Positions 25,490 through 32,551 of a DNA stretch of 34,047 nt are shown here, one piece after another. Origin of the DNA: an uncultured bacterium (lineage in GTDB: Bacteria > Verrucomicrobiota > Kiritimatiellia > RFP12 > UBA1067); NCBI GenBank assembly GCA_900547945.1, contig URIT01000021.1, positions 1-34,047 on the forward strand. Reading direction: 5' to 3'. The position numbers and the translations under genes were made by a program. How positions within the stretch are numbered: the first letter of the stretch is position 1; each line of letters opens with the position of its first letter. The notes beneath the pieces are model-generated. The model saw nothing but the letters and a program-made list of their open reading frames with translations, had not been told where the DNA came from and did not search any database.

Positions 25490-25519
25490 TTGACAGCCGC
25501 CGCCGACATGTGATAACAT
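25490..25519 (+). promoter_or_regulatory. Promoter of the second structured RNA
   Basis: Perfect -35 TTGACA (25490-25495), 18-bp spacer, TAACAT (25514-25519), or GATAAC with 16 bp. Transcription would begin near 25526, at the start of the folded region. Confidence 0.65.
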
Positions 25520-25525
25520 GCGTGT

Positions 25526-25700
25526 CGACGAAGCATCAAGAGGTTCTTGCGAGAGCAAGACGCCAACCGAGCAGGGGAGAAATCCTGCCACGGTGGACTC
25601 TGCGGGGCGGCGCGAGCCGCCAGCAGGATGTGCCCTTCGGGTGAAGGGAAAACATCTTAGAGAAGAGCCATCCGGTTGATGCAGATCGGGTGGCTTCGTT
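25526..25700 (+). ncRNA. Structured RNA 2, related to RNA 1
   Basis: A series of strong hairpins: A, TCTTGC-GAGA-GCAAGA (25545-25560, GNRA loop); B, GCAGG-GGAGAAAT-CCTGC (25571-25588); C, GGCGGC-GCGA-GCCGCC (25606-25621, GNRA loop) inside CTGC/GCAG; D, CCCTTC-GGGT-GAAGGG (25633-25648) inside GATGT/ACATC; E, GCCATCCG/CGGGTGGC (25667-25694) extended by GAA/TTC. Hairpin B has the same loop as RNA 1, with a compensating G:C to A:U change in the stem. No frame here looks coding. The gene at 25751 follows 50 bases on. Confidence 0.65.
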
Positions 25701-25750
25701 GTTTGCGGGGAATAGTCCCACCTCCGGCGTGCTTCATCAAGGAAGACACG

Positions 25751-26071
25751 ATGAATAGTTGGAACACACGAAACCGCCAAGAGCCGATCCGGATCCTCGG
25801 ACACTCCATTGTCATACTCCACAAAGTCCTCAAAGAGGAGGACAAGTTTCGGGCAATGCACAAGCAGGAGAAGTACGGCGAAGTCGCGAACACAGAGCCG
25901 GCCATGGCGATAGACCTCACGACCGTGACATGCATACAGGAGGACTACAAGTACGGCGGAACCGTCATCATCGACAAGAAGACGGCCGTGATCGTCAAGG
26001 AGACATTCGCCGACGTGCTTGACGTCTGGGTCGAGGTCCAGAACCGAATGGAACACATGCAATCAATCTAA
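25751..26071 (+). CDS. Unknown small protein downstream of RNA 2
   Basis: 106 residues; AAGGA precedes ATG 25751, and the longer frame from 25676 would run into the structured RNA. The second half (MAIDLTTVTCIQEDYKYGGT, then VIIDKKTAVIVKETFADVLD) is a small all-beta plus helix pattern seen in short phage and plasmid proteins in which a strand of the form TVIIDKKTAVIVKE precedes a helix. I cannot name the family. No membrane segment. Followed after 13 bases by the ADP-ribosylglycohydrolase gene. Confidence 0.6.
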   Translation: MNSWNTRNRQEPIRILGHSIVILHKVLKEEDKFRAMHKQEKYGEVANTEPAMAIDLTTVTCIQEDYKYGGTVIIDKKTAVIVKETFADVLDVWVEVQNRMEHMQSI

Positions 26072-26084
26072 AGGAAGGAAAACG

Positions 26085-27004
26085 ATGAAAGGAAATGAAA
26101 CGATGAAACACGAAGGAAAATTCGATGCTCTCTATGCGGCATTGGTAAAAGGGCAGCGACAGGAAGCGGGGGCAAACCTCCGTGACAGGGCCAAGGGTTC
26201 CTATGGGGATTGATCGTGGGCGATTGCCTCGGCTCGCCCATACAGTTCAGCGGGAAGGATTCGCACCCGTGGATAGCGGACATGGTAGCGTGTCCCGTGT
26301 TCGGGCTTCCGCCCGGCTACTGGACGGACGACGGGTCGATGGCGATGTGCATCATGGACTCATACGTCCGCAAGGGCGGCTACAACCTGAAAGACATTTC
26401 CGAGACGTTCGTGAAATGGCTCAAGGATGGCTATCTCTCCTCGATAGAGGGCCGTTCTTTCGACGTGGGCGGCGCTACATACGGTTCGGTGATGGCCTTT
26501 GCCCGCACGGGTTCGCTCGTCAACGGGTGCGAGAGCGCACAAGGGAACGGTTCTATCATGCGATTTGCGCCCTCGTACCTTATCGCGCGGAATGAGGGCA
26601 CCCCAACGAAGGTCATGCACGAGATAAGCGACCTCACCCATTGCTCAAAGCGTGTGCGCGAGGTGGTCGATAGGTTCGCGGGGATTCTGGACGAACACCT
26701 CACGGGCAAGCGCACGGAGGAAGTCTCCGTCTATAAGACCCGCGAAGAAGCGGACAACTCCGGTTGGGCCTTGTCCACCCTCGAATCGGCCCTATGGGCC
26801 TTCAACCTCACAAGTAACTTTCGTGATGCCCTCGTCGCCGCTGTCAATCTGGGCGGGGATTCGGACACCATCGGCGCCGTATGCGGCCAACTCGCTGGCG
26901 CATACTACGGTTACTCGGCCATCCCGAAGGAATGGCTCGCCGCCATCAAGGATTGGACGTTGGTCGATGTCCTCATCGACCGCTTCCTCGATGCGGTTCT
27001 CTAA
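26085..27004 (+). pseudogene. ADP-ribosylglycohydrolase (DraG family), one-base frameshift
   Basis: The family removes ADP-ribose from proteins or nucleic acids using two bound Mg2+. ATG 26085 has AAGGAAGG upstream and reads to NLRDRAKGS; the frame then breaks at 26199-26202. Restoring one C gives GSLWGLIVGDCLGSPIQF, the family start. The rest is in the new frame: metal-binding WTDDGSMAM and GGDSDTIGAVCGQLAGAYYG near the C-terminus, both essentially canonical. About 306 residues if repaired. The break may be an assembly error. As sequenced, a shorter product could start at TTG 26210 but would lack the first helix. The enzyme could reverse a host or phage ADP-ribosylation within the element's cargo. 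Confidence 0.85.
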
Positions 27005-27024
27005 ACGAAAGGGAGGAACGAGCG

Positions 27025-27727
27025 ATGAAAGACATTCAGGATATCAAGGGCGTCGAAGCACTTGAAGAGTGCATTAAGATGTGGCGGCTCAATCGGACTC
27101 CCCCCCCCCCCCCAACGGCGGAAGCGGGGAAGGATCCAAGAGCCGCCCGGCGGTTTCTGCTCAATGGACGACGAGACATGGGATCATGTCATTTCCACCC
27201 GAAGTGCCCCGAAGGGCGCAAAGCTCTTCTATCAACGAGGACTCAATGGAATAGAGTATGGCGAGAAGCCCGTCTATGACCACTATCGCATGATGGACGA
27301 TGTTTCATGGGACTATATCATAGCCCATGCCGAAACCACCCCTCTTAAGGCCGACCTCGCCGACATTCGGGAACACATGCAAGGCCAACCCGAAGGCACG
27401 AACATGTTTTGGTGGCGGGGGCGGCATCGCCCGATGCATGCGGATTCCTTCGATGAGGCGAAGATGCGGGAAATCGCCGCCGAACTCGCACTAGCCAAGA
27501 TGGGCTACGACGACGGGCGGATGTGGTATACGGACGAATGCCGAGACATGACGTTGGAAGCTATGAGGTTAAGCGGACTCAAGGCCCTCTACATCGATTT
27601 GCCGAAAGAGGGCCATGGAAGTGCCAACTTCTTCTTTCGCGGCCCGTTCTGGGATTTGCACTATTGGGATGAATCATCCCGAGGGAGATTTGTCGATGTC
27701 GTCCACAAGATGTGGGCGAAGAGGTGA
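27025..27727 (+). pseudogene. Unknown protein interrupted by a 14-base poly-C tract
   Basis: ATG 27025 (GGGAGG upstream) starts MKDIQDIKGVEALEECIKMW and runs into 14 consecutive C (27100-27113). With 14 C the frame leaves for 27279. With 13 (or 16, or 10) it joins the long coding-like frame MDDETWDHVISTR to 27727, about 233 residues. The product has two WD(H/Y)(V/I)I motifs (ETWDHVIS, VSWDYIIA) and APKGAKLFYQRG, shared with the next gene. No family is recognised. The tract could switch the gene on and off by slippage, or its length may be misread. ATG 27164 could start a truncated product. Confidence 0.6.
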
Positions 27728-27740
27728 AAGGAGAAAGAAC

Positions 27741-28055
27741 ATGGGAAACAAAGTTGCTGCTCGTAATCCAAAATACCAGGCGGGGGTAGACTTCTACCAG
27801 AAACGGCCCTGGCGTCAGCTTTACCTTGGAGCACCCGAAGGGGCCAGAAGGTATTACGAAATCACCTTCTATAGAGGTGTCGTTTTCTATGGAGGTGTGC
27901 CTGCTAACCATGATACAGAAGAAGAAAAGCGAGACCTCATTAACGTCTATCGAACTCTCACCAACGAGGATTGGGACTATATCATCGAGCACACTCATTG
28001 GGGTATGGCGAAGTGGGGATTAAATCAAGCCCGTGAGAAGTACGGCAGAAAGTAG
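27741..28055 (+). CDS. Unknown small protein, paralogue of the poly-C gene product
   Basis: 104 residues; AAAGGAG lies 7 bases before ATG 27741. It repeats the plan of the upstream product: APEGARRYYEITFYRGVVFY (APKGAKLFYQRG there) followed by TNEDWDYIIEHTHW (DDVSWDYIIAHAET there) and a basic C-terminus. The WDYII segment is probably an amphipathic core helix. No known domain, signal or membrane segment. It is 13 bases after the upstream gene and 9 before the next, so these are one transcription unit. Confidence 0.65.
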   Translation: MGNKVAARNPKYQAGVDFYQKRPWRQLYLGAPEGARRYYEITFYRGVVFYGGVPANHDTEEEKRDLINVYRTLTNEDWDYIIEHTHWGMAKWGLNQAREKYGRK

Positions 28056-28064
28056 AGGTGGTCC

Positions 28065-28642
28065 ATGGTAGGTAAAAAGTATTTCTATGAAAACATGCAA
28101 GTAATGGCCAAAGCCCTTGACAACGATCCAGAGACGAAAGACCGCTATGAGAAGGCGCGGAGAGGTGGCAAGGAATGGCTTTGCTTCTCACGATGGATAG
28201 CGGAAGATCGGACACGATGGAACGATCCGGAAGCGGTGGAATACCGCGATTCGCTCACCTCGTGGTTAGGCTCTATCGACCTCGTGTATGTCCTCCAGTT
28301 CGAGACGGATGCGAATGTCGTTGAATACCTCAAGAAGCAACTCATCGTGGCGATTGAGCGAGAAACGACGCCAAGTCGACTAGGAATCAAAGCACGTATT
28401 CTTGGTGACGGTCTAAACAAAAGGCCAGTCTACGATAAGGATACGACAGATCAACTAGCCGCACAGTATGGAACTGGTGTCGGTACGATATGCCGGATAT
28501 ACAGCGCCATGAAAGGCTATGCGGATTACCTCCGGGGAAATGCACCGGTCCAAGTTTCTGGACACATCCAGACGTCAAGCTCTATCTCCAGTGGTACAAC
28601 CGGTACGATGCTCCGACGAGCGGGCTTTATCGTGTACAATGA
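28065..28642 (+). CDS. Helix-turn-helix protein, probably frameshifted near its end
   Basis: ATG 28065 (AGAGGTGG upstream). The first 158 residues are coding-like, with an HTH at about 128-150 (DQLAAQYGTGVGTICRIYSA), reminiscent of the segment inserted in the integrase. The raw frame stays open to 28988, but its tail has no protein character and would cross a strong terminator and the att repeat. Switching by one base near 28535-28541 (GGGGAAA) gives PSFWTHPDVKLYLQWYNRYD and a stop at 28640-28642, just before the terminator, which I take as the real end. Likely a DNA-binding regulator of the element. Confidence 0.6.
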
Positions 28643-28694
28643 TGCCGCCTCGTGTAGGATTGCAAAGAAGCGACAAAGCAACAAAGTCTCATCG

Positions 28695-28726
28695 CCCGCG
28701 CGTATGTGCACGCGCGGGTGTTTTTT
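28695..28726 (+). terminator. Strong intrinsic terminator
   Basis: CCCGCGCGT-ATGTGC-ACGCGCGGG, a 9-bp perfect GC stem with a 6-nt loop, followed by TGTTTTTT. It ends the rightmost transcription unit of the element. Confidence 0.92.
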
Positions 28727-28937
28727 GCCATTGGCCCGTGCCGATGATCGCGCTAGACTATTCGCCACTTGGAACATGAGGTGCCGAAAGGTTCTTCGGT
28801 CTAGGAGAGCAGAAGATTGTTCGTACTTTTGTCCGTACCGCCGCCAAGGGACACCACCTTGCACGAACGGACACGAAGAACGGGCAAGGGCTTCGGGCTT
28901 GAGGCGAGAAGATGCGGAATATTCGCAGAAAAGCGAA
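28727..28937. other. Right-end non-coding region with candidate integrase arm site
   Basis: No gene is seen. It holds GTTCGTACTTTTGTCC (28819-28834) and GGACACGAAG (about 28871), both echoing sequence near attL, and several short inverted repeats. It is probably the integrase/excisionase binding region. Confidence 0.45.
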
Positions 28938-28960
28938 AAGTCCGCCAAACCTGCGGACTT
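28938..28960 (-). terminator. Element-borne terminator for tRNA-Val
   Basis: AAGTCCGC / GCGGACTT, 8-bp stem with 7-nt loop, followed on the minus strand by TTCGCTTTTC. It lies 15 bases beyond the tRNA 3' end and replaces the original terminator now stranded at 9709-9735. Confidence 0.7.
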
Positions 28961-28973
28961 CGGACATGCGTTG

Positions 28974-29022
28974 AATGGTGGGCTATAGTAGATTCGAACT
29001 ACTGACCTCTTCCATGTCAAGG
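28974..29022 (-). repeat. attR: 49-bp repeat within tRNA-Val
   Basis: Identical to 9740-9788. It forms the 3' part of the intact tRNA, so the functional gene is a hybrid of chromosomal 5' half and element-supplied 3' half. Confidence 0.93.
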
Positions 29023-29052
29023 AAGCGCTCTAACCAACTGAGCTAATAGCCC
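28976..29052 (-). tRNA. tRNA-Val (anticodon GAC)
   Basis: Complete cloverleaf on the minus strand: acceptor GGGCTAT/ATAGCCC, D-arm GCTC...GAGC, anticodon stem CTTCC/GGAAG with loop TTGACAT (anticodon GAC), T-arm AGTAG-TTCGAAT-CTACT, discriminator A and encoded CCA. 77 nt. It lies downstream of tsaB and prfB on the same strand. Confidence 0.97.
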
Positions 29053-29072
29053 TTTGAAACGGAACGGGTGAA

Positions 29073-29101
29073 AGTATACCAAACGCCGAGGAGACGGTCA
29101 A
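29073..29101 (-). promoter_or_regulatory. tRNA-Val promoter
   Basis: TTGACC (29101-29096), exactly 17 bp, TATACT (29078-29073) on the minus strand, ending about 20 bases before the tRNA 5' end. Confidence 0.85.
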
Positions 29102-29142
29102 TGGGGAATCCAAGGAAATTTCGTCGACCGACGGAGGGCTCC

Positions 29143-29769
29143 TCATGCGCGCACGGCGGGCTGCAGGTAGAGCGGCAGCGGTTCGGGCTTCGGAAGGGAA
29201 GGATCCGCAAGCGCGACTTCGACAAGCCGCTGCGCGAGCGGCACGAGCGAGCCCTTGTAGTGGTGGCCGAACACGCCCTGGAGCAGCTGTTCGATGCGCG
29301 CGCCGTCCGGCGTGACGACCGCATAATGCTCAGGCACCGCGTTCGCGAGTTCGTCCTTCGAAACGAGCGCGAAGTCCTTCACGCACGCAACGCCCTCGTA
29401 GAGGACGACCCAGAAACGGTCGCGGCGGGCGTCGCCGACGACGGCCGTGCGCGCGCCCACGCGCGTCAGCGCGTAGGTCGAGGGGAGACCGACGACCTCC
29501 GTCGTTTTCGCCGAATTCCCAAGGGCCAGGCCCTGGGCGAAGGCAAGGGCGGCGCGGATACCGGCGAACGAACCGGGGCCCTGCCCGACGAGGATCCGGT
29601 CGAGATCGTTCACGGCGAGGCCGTTGTCCGCCAGGAACGCACGGATCTTCAGCGGCCATTCGGCGCTGCGGGCGTCCAGGCCCGCGAACACGCGGCCGAC
29701 GACCTTGCCGTCCTTCGCCACGGCGACGCTCTGCGTGTCCGTCGAACGGTCAATGGCAAGCATGTTCAT
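29143..29769 (-). CDS. tsaB: tRNA threonylcarbamoyladenosine biosynthesis protein TsaB
   Basis: 208 residues. TsaB partners TsaD and TsaE in making the t6A modification at position 37 of ANN-decoding tRNAs. It has the ASKHA fold start MNMLAIDRSTDTQSVAVAKD and the signature VGQGPGSFAGIRAALAFAQG (usually GPGSFTGLR), then VGDARRDRFWVVLY. The start at 29769 is 8 bases beyond the prfB stop, with GGTAGGG inside the end of prfB serving as ribosome-binding site, so the two genes are coupled. A second ATG two codons on (29763) is possible. Confidence 0.92.
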   Translation of the reverse strand: MNMLAIDRSTDTQSVAVAKDGKVVGRVFAGLDARSAEWPLKIRAFLADNGLAVNDLDRILVGQGPGSFAGIRAALAFAQGLALGNSAKTTEVVGLPSTYALTRVGARTAVVGDARRDRFWVVLYEGVACVKDFALVSKDELANAVPEHYAVVTPDGARIEQLLQGVFGHHYKGSLVPLAQRLVEVALADPSLPKPEPLPLYLQPAVRA

Positions 29770-29777
29770 GGTGCGCC

Positions 29778-30923
29778 CTACCTGCCCTTCGTCGCCTGCT
29801 GCTGGAGCCAAGCCTCGATGAACGGCTGGATGTGGCCGTCCATGACGGCGTTGACGTCGGAGGTCTCGACCTCGGTACGGAGGTCCTTGACCATCGTGTA
29901 GGGGCAGAAGACGTAGGAGCGGATCTGCGAGCCCCAGCCGTTGGCGGACTTCGCACCGTAGAAGCGGTCCATCTCAGCGCGCTTCTGGTCCTCGTAGTAT
30001 TCGTAGAGCTGGGCGCGCAGCATATTCAGGGCCTTTTCCTTGTTCATGTGCTGCGAGCGTTCCTTCTGGCAGGCCACGACGATGCCGGTGGGCAGGTGGG
30101 TGAGGCGCACGGCGGAGTCCGTCTTGTTGACGTGCTGGCCGCCCGCGCCGCCGGAACGGTAGGTGTCGATGCGCAGATCCTCGTCCTTGATCTCCACGTC
30201 GATGTCGTCGGCGATTTCGGCGACCGTCTCGACGGAGGCGAAGGAGGTCTGGCGGCGCTTGTTCGCGTCGAACGGCGAAATGCGCACGAGACGGTGGATG
30301 CCGCGCTCGGCCTTCATCGTGCCGTAGGCGTAGGGGCCCTCGATGCGGAAGTAGACATCCTTGAGACCGGCCTCTTCGCCGGGCTGCTGGTCGTATTCCT
30401 CGACCTTCCAGCCCTGCTCCTCCGCGTAGCGCTGGTACATGCGGTAGAGCATGGAAACCCAGTCGCACGCCTCGGTGCCGCCCTGTCCGGCATGGAGCTT
30501 CACGAAGACGTTACAGGCGTCGAACTTGCCGCCGAGCAGGGACTGCATGCGGAGCTTGCCGAAGAACTCGTCGGCCCGGTCGCACTCCGCCATCGTGTCC
30601 TTCAGCGCGGTCTGCTGCGCAGGCCCCTCCTCCATCTCGGCGAGTTCGAGCATCACGGCGGCGTCCTCGACGGTCTTCGTGAGCGCATCGAACGGCCCCA
30701 CGTACGCGCGTTCGGCGTTCGTCGCGGCGATGACCTCCTTGGCCTTCGCCTGGTTGTTCCAGAACGCGGGCTCGGCCTGCTTCGCCTCCAGGGAGGCCAG
30801 CTTCGCGCGGCGGTCGGCGATCTTCACGTAGTCGGCCATTTCGGCGACACGCTGCTTCAGCGCCGCAATCCGCTGGCTGACCTCTTCGACTTCCAGCAAC
30901 TTCTCTTTGACTTCTTCTGCCAT
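29778..30923 (-). CDS. prfB: Peptide chain release factor 2
   Basis: 381 residues. It releases the finished protein at UGA and UAA stops. The stop-codon-reading SPF tripeptide is at 216-218 (RISPFDANKRR) and the peptidyl-hydrolysis GGQ at 261-263 (GGAGGQHVNKTDS). Both are typical of RF2 rather than RF1 (PxT). The N-terminal helical domain is complete in one frame: there is no internal UGA with a CUU slippery site, so the autoregulatory +1 frameshift known from many bacteria is absent. GAGGA is just upstream of ATG 30923. Presence of RF2 also argues that UGA is read as stop in this genome. Confidence 0.96.
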   Translation of the reverse strand: MAEEVKEKLLEVEEVSQRIAALKQRVAEMADYVKIADRRAKLASLEAKQAEPAFWNNQAKAKEVIAATNAERAYVGPFDALTKTVEDAAVMLELAEMEEGPAQQTALKDTMAECDRADEFFGKLRMQSLLGGKFDACNVFVKLHAGQGGTEACDWVSMLYRMYQRYAEEQGWKVEEYDQQPGEEAGLKDVYFRIEGPYAYGTMKAERGIHRLVRISPFDANKRRQTSFASVETVAEIADDIDVEIKDEDLRIDTYRSGGAGGQHVNKTDSAVRLTHLPTGIVVACQKERSQHMNKEKALNMLRAQLYEYYEDQKRAEMDRFYGAKSANGWGSQIRSYVFCPYTMVKDLRTEVETSDVNAVMDGHIQPFIEAWLQQQATKGR

Positions 30924-30952
30924 AATTCCTCGTGTCCTGGATGCTTAATTAT

Positions 30953-31012
30953 CTAACCACTTACCCGACTTAACAACTACCTAACCACTTAACTACCTAA
31001 CCACTTAACTAC
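30953..31012. repeat. Short tandem repeat between purF and prfB
   Basis: CTACCTAACCACTTAA occurs twice in tandem (30977-30992, 30993-31008), with a partial third CTACxx at 31009 and a degenerate unit CTAACCACTTA at 30953. The last unit overlaps the TAG stop of purF. Read on the minus strand it gives stops in several frames. Confidence 0.75.
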
Positions 31013-32466
31013 TTCTGTACGTGGGGGCAGTTGGGGCAGGTGCCCGCCAGCGACGGATCGCGTCCGTCGAAGCAGTAGGTGCAGATCCTGTCCTTCGGCA
31101 GACCGATGGCCGCCACGAGGTCGTCGAGGCGCTGGTAGGCGAGGGAGGAGAGGCCGAGGTTCTTGCGGATGTACTCGACCATGCCCTTGTACTCGGGCGA
31201 ATCCGGATCCTGGTACTTCGCGATGTTCGCCTCTTCGTTCGCCCCCTCCTGTTCGCGGATGTAACGGCGCGTGATGAGGTCGTAGACGCTCTTCGAGCGC
31301 GAGAAGTTGAGGAAGCGGCACCCGTAGAGGAGGGGCGGGCAGGCGATGCGCATGTGCGCCTCCTTCGCGCCGTAGTGGTAGAGGCGCTTCGCCTGGTTGC
31401 CGAGCTGCGTGCCGCGCACGATGGAGTCGTCGCAGAAGACGAGGCGCTTGTCGCGGATGAGGCCTGGAATGGGGATGAGCTTCATCGAGGCCACGCGGTC
31501 GCGCTGGCGCTGGTCGCCCGGCATGAAGGAACGCGCCCAGGTGGGCGTGTACTTCACGAACGGGCGCGCGTACTTGAGACCGGCCTCGTGGGCGTAGCCG
31601 AGCGCGTGGGACGTGCCGCTGTCGGGCACGCCGCCCACGTTGTCCGCCTCCACGGGGTTCCGGCGCGCGAGGAAGCCGCCGCAGCGGTAACGCGCCATCT
31701 CCACGTTGCGCCCTTCGTAGGAGGAGGCCGGATAGCCGTAGTAGACCCAGAGGAAGGAACAGATGGCCATCGTGTCGCCGGGCTCGACAACGGTGCGGGC
31801 GCCGTCCGGCGTCATCACGACGACCTCGCCGGGGCCGAGGTCGCGCAGATGCTCGTAACCGAGGTTCGCGAGCGCACAGGATTCCTGCACCGCGATCATC
31901 GCGCCGTCACGCCGCCCGAGGACGACCGGCGTGCGGCCGTAGCGGTCGCGCATCGCGTAGAACGTGCCGTCCGCCGTCACAAGCAGCAGCGAAAGGCTAC
32001 CCTCGACCGCCGCCTGGACGCGCCGGAGGCCGTCGACAATCGTGTCCTGCGAGGCGATGATCGCCGAAACGAGCTCCGTCTGCCCCAGCGCGCCGGACGT
32101 CGTCGAATACTGCAGCTGCGCGTGGCGGTTCTCGAAAAGCTCGTTCTTCAGCGCCTCCATGTTCGCGACGAGCCCCACCGTCACGAGCGCGAAGACGCCG
32201 AGGTGAGACTCCATCACAAGCGGCTGCGGATCGGTGTCGGAAATGACGCCAAGGCCCGCATGCCCACGGAAATGAGCGAAATCCTGCTCGAACTTCGTGC
32301 GGAACGGCGCGTTTTGGATGTTGTGAATCGCCCGCAGAAACTTCCCTCCGGGCTCCAGCACCGCCATGCCGCCACGGTGCGTCCCCAGGTGGGAATGGTA
32401 GTCGATGCCGAAGAACAGGTCCGTAACGCAGTCTTCACGTGAAATCACGCCGCAAAATCCGCCCAT
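31009..32466 (-). CDS. purF: Amidophosphoribosyltransferase-type enzyme
   Basis: 485 residues; strong GGAGG 4 bases before ATG 32466. PurF catalyses the first step of purine synthesis, glutamine plus PRPP to phosphoribosylamine. MGGFCGVIS puts the N-terminal nucleophile Cys at position 5, so a 4-residue propeptide must be cut off. The glutaminase domain (THRGGM, RGHAGLG) is followed by the phosphoribosyltransferase domain with PRPP loop VFCDDSIVRGTQ (343-354). The C-terminus carries two Cys pairs (CTYC, CPNC), resembling a metal site in the family tail. Divergent from the glycosyltransferase gene. The sequence is somewhat distant from textbook PurF, so a related amidotransferase cannot be fully excluded. 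Confidence 0.85.
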   Translation of the reverse strand: MGGFCGVISREDCVTDLFFGIDYHSHLGTHRGGMAVLEPGGKFLRAIHNIQNAPFRTKFEQDFAHFRGHAGLGVISDTDPQPLVMESHLGVFALVTVGLVANMEALKNELFENRHAQLQYSTTSGALGQTELVSAIIASQDTIVDGLRRVQAAVEGSLSLLLVTADGTFYAMRDRYGRTPVVLGRRDGAMIAVQESCALANLGYEHLRDLGPGEVVVMTPDGARTVVEPGDTMAICSFLWVYYGYPASSYEGRNVEMARYRCGGFLARRNPVEADNVGGVPDSGTSHALGYAHEAGLKYARPFVKYTPTWARSFMPGDQRQRDRVASMKLIPIPGLIRDKRLVFCDDSIVRGTQLGNQAKRLYHYGAKEAHMRIACPPLLYGCRFLNFSRSKSVYDLITRRYIREQEGANEEANIAKYQDPDSPEYKGMVEYIRKNLGLSSLAYQRLDDLVAAIGLPKDRICTYCFDGRDPSLAGTCPNCPHVQK

Positions 32467-32493
32467 GATGCCTCCAAAATTAACGTGGGAGGT

Positions 32494-32544
32494 AGTATAC
32501 CAAAACCACACCGCGCCCGCAATCGGAATGGATTGTGCTATACT
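32494..32544. promoter_or_regulatory. Divergent promoters of purF and glycosyltransferase
   Basis: Leftward: TTGCGG (32522-32517), 17 bp, TATACT (32499-32494) with extended TGG. Rightward: TGCTATACT, -10 at 32539-32544, ending only 7 bases before ATG 32552. Confidence 0.75.
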
Positions 32545-32551
32545 AGCGTCC

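Larger units (their letters stand above)
9740..29022. mobile_element. 19.2 kb element integrated in tRNA-Val(GAC)
   Basis: A perfect 49-bp direct repeat (9740-9788 and 28974-29022) made of the 3' part of tRNA-Val(GAC) bounds the element. The intact tRNA is on the right; the left copy is the displaced chromosomal 3' end. A tyrosine integrase starts about 140 bp inside the left repeat, with an excisionase-like gene next to it. The content is accessory: replication-like locus, toxin-antitoxin, type I restriction-modification, ASCH protein, ADP-ribosylglycohydrolase and many small unknown proteins. GC is visibly lower than in the flanks. No relaxase, type IV secretion or virion genes are visible, so transfer would need outside help. 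Confidence 0.92.

Noticed and set aside
25428..25750. RNase P RNA, tmRNA or group I/II intron
   Set aside because: None of the conserved core sequences of these RNAs is visible, and no reverse transcriptase or homing endonuclease is encoded nearby.
28643..28988. C-terminal extension of the HTH protein to 28988
   Set aside because: The frame crosses a strong terminator, the arm-site region and the tRNA repeat, and its residues have no protein-like pattern.
29832..30956. Plus-strand 374-residue frame opposite prfB
   Set aside because: Shadow of prfB, a typical effect of high GC.
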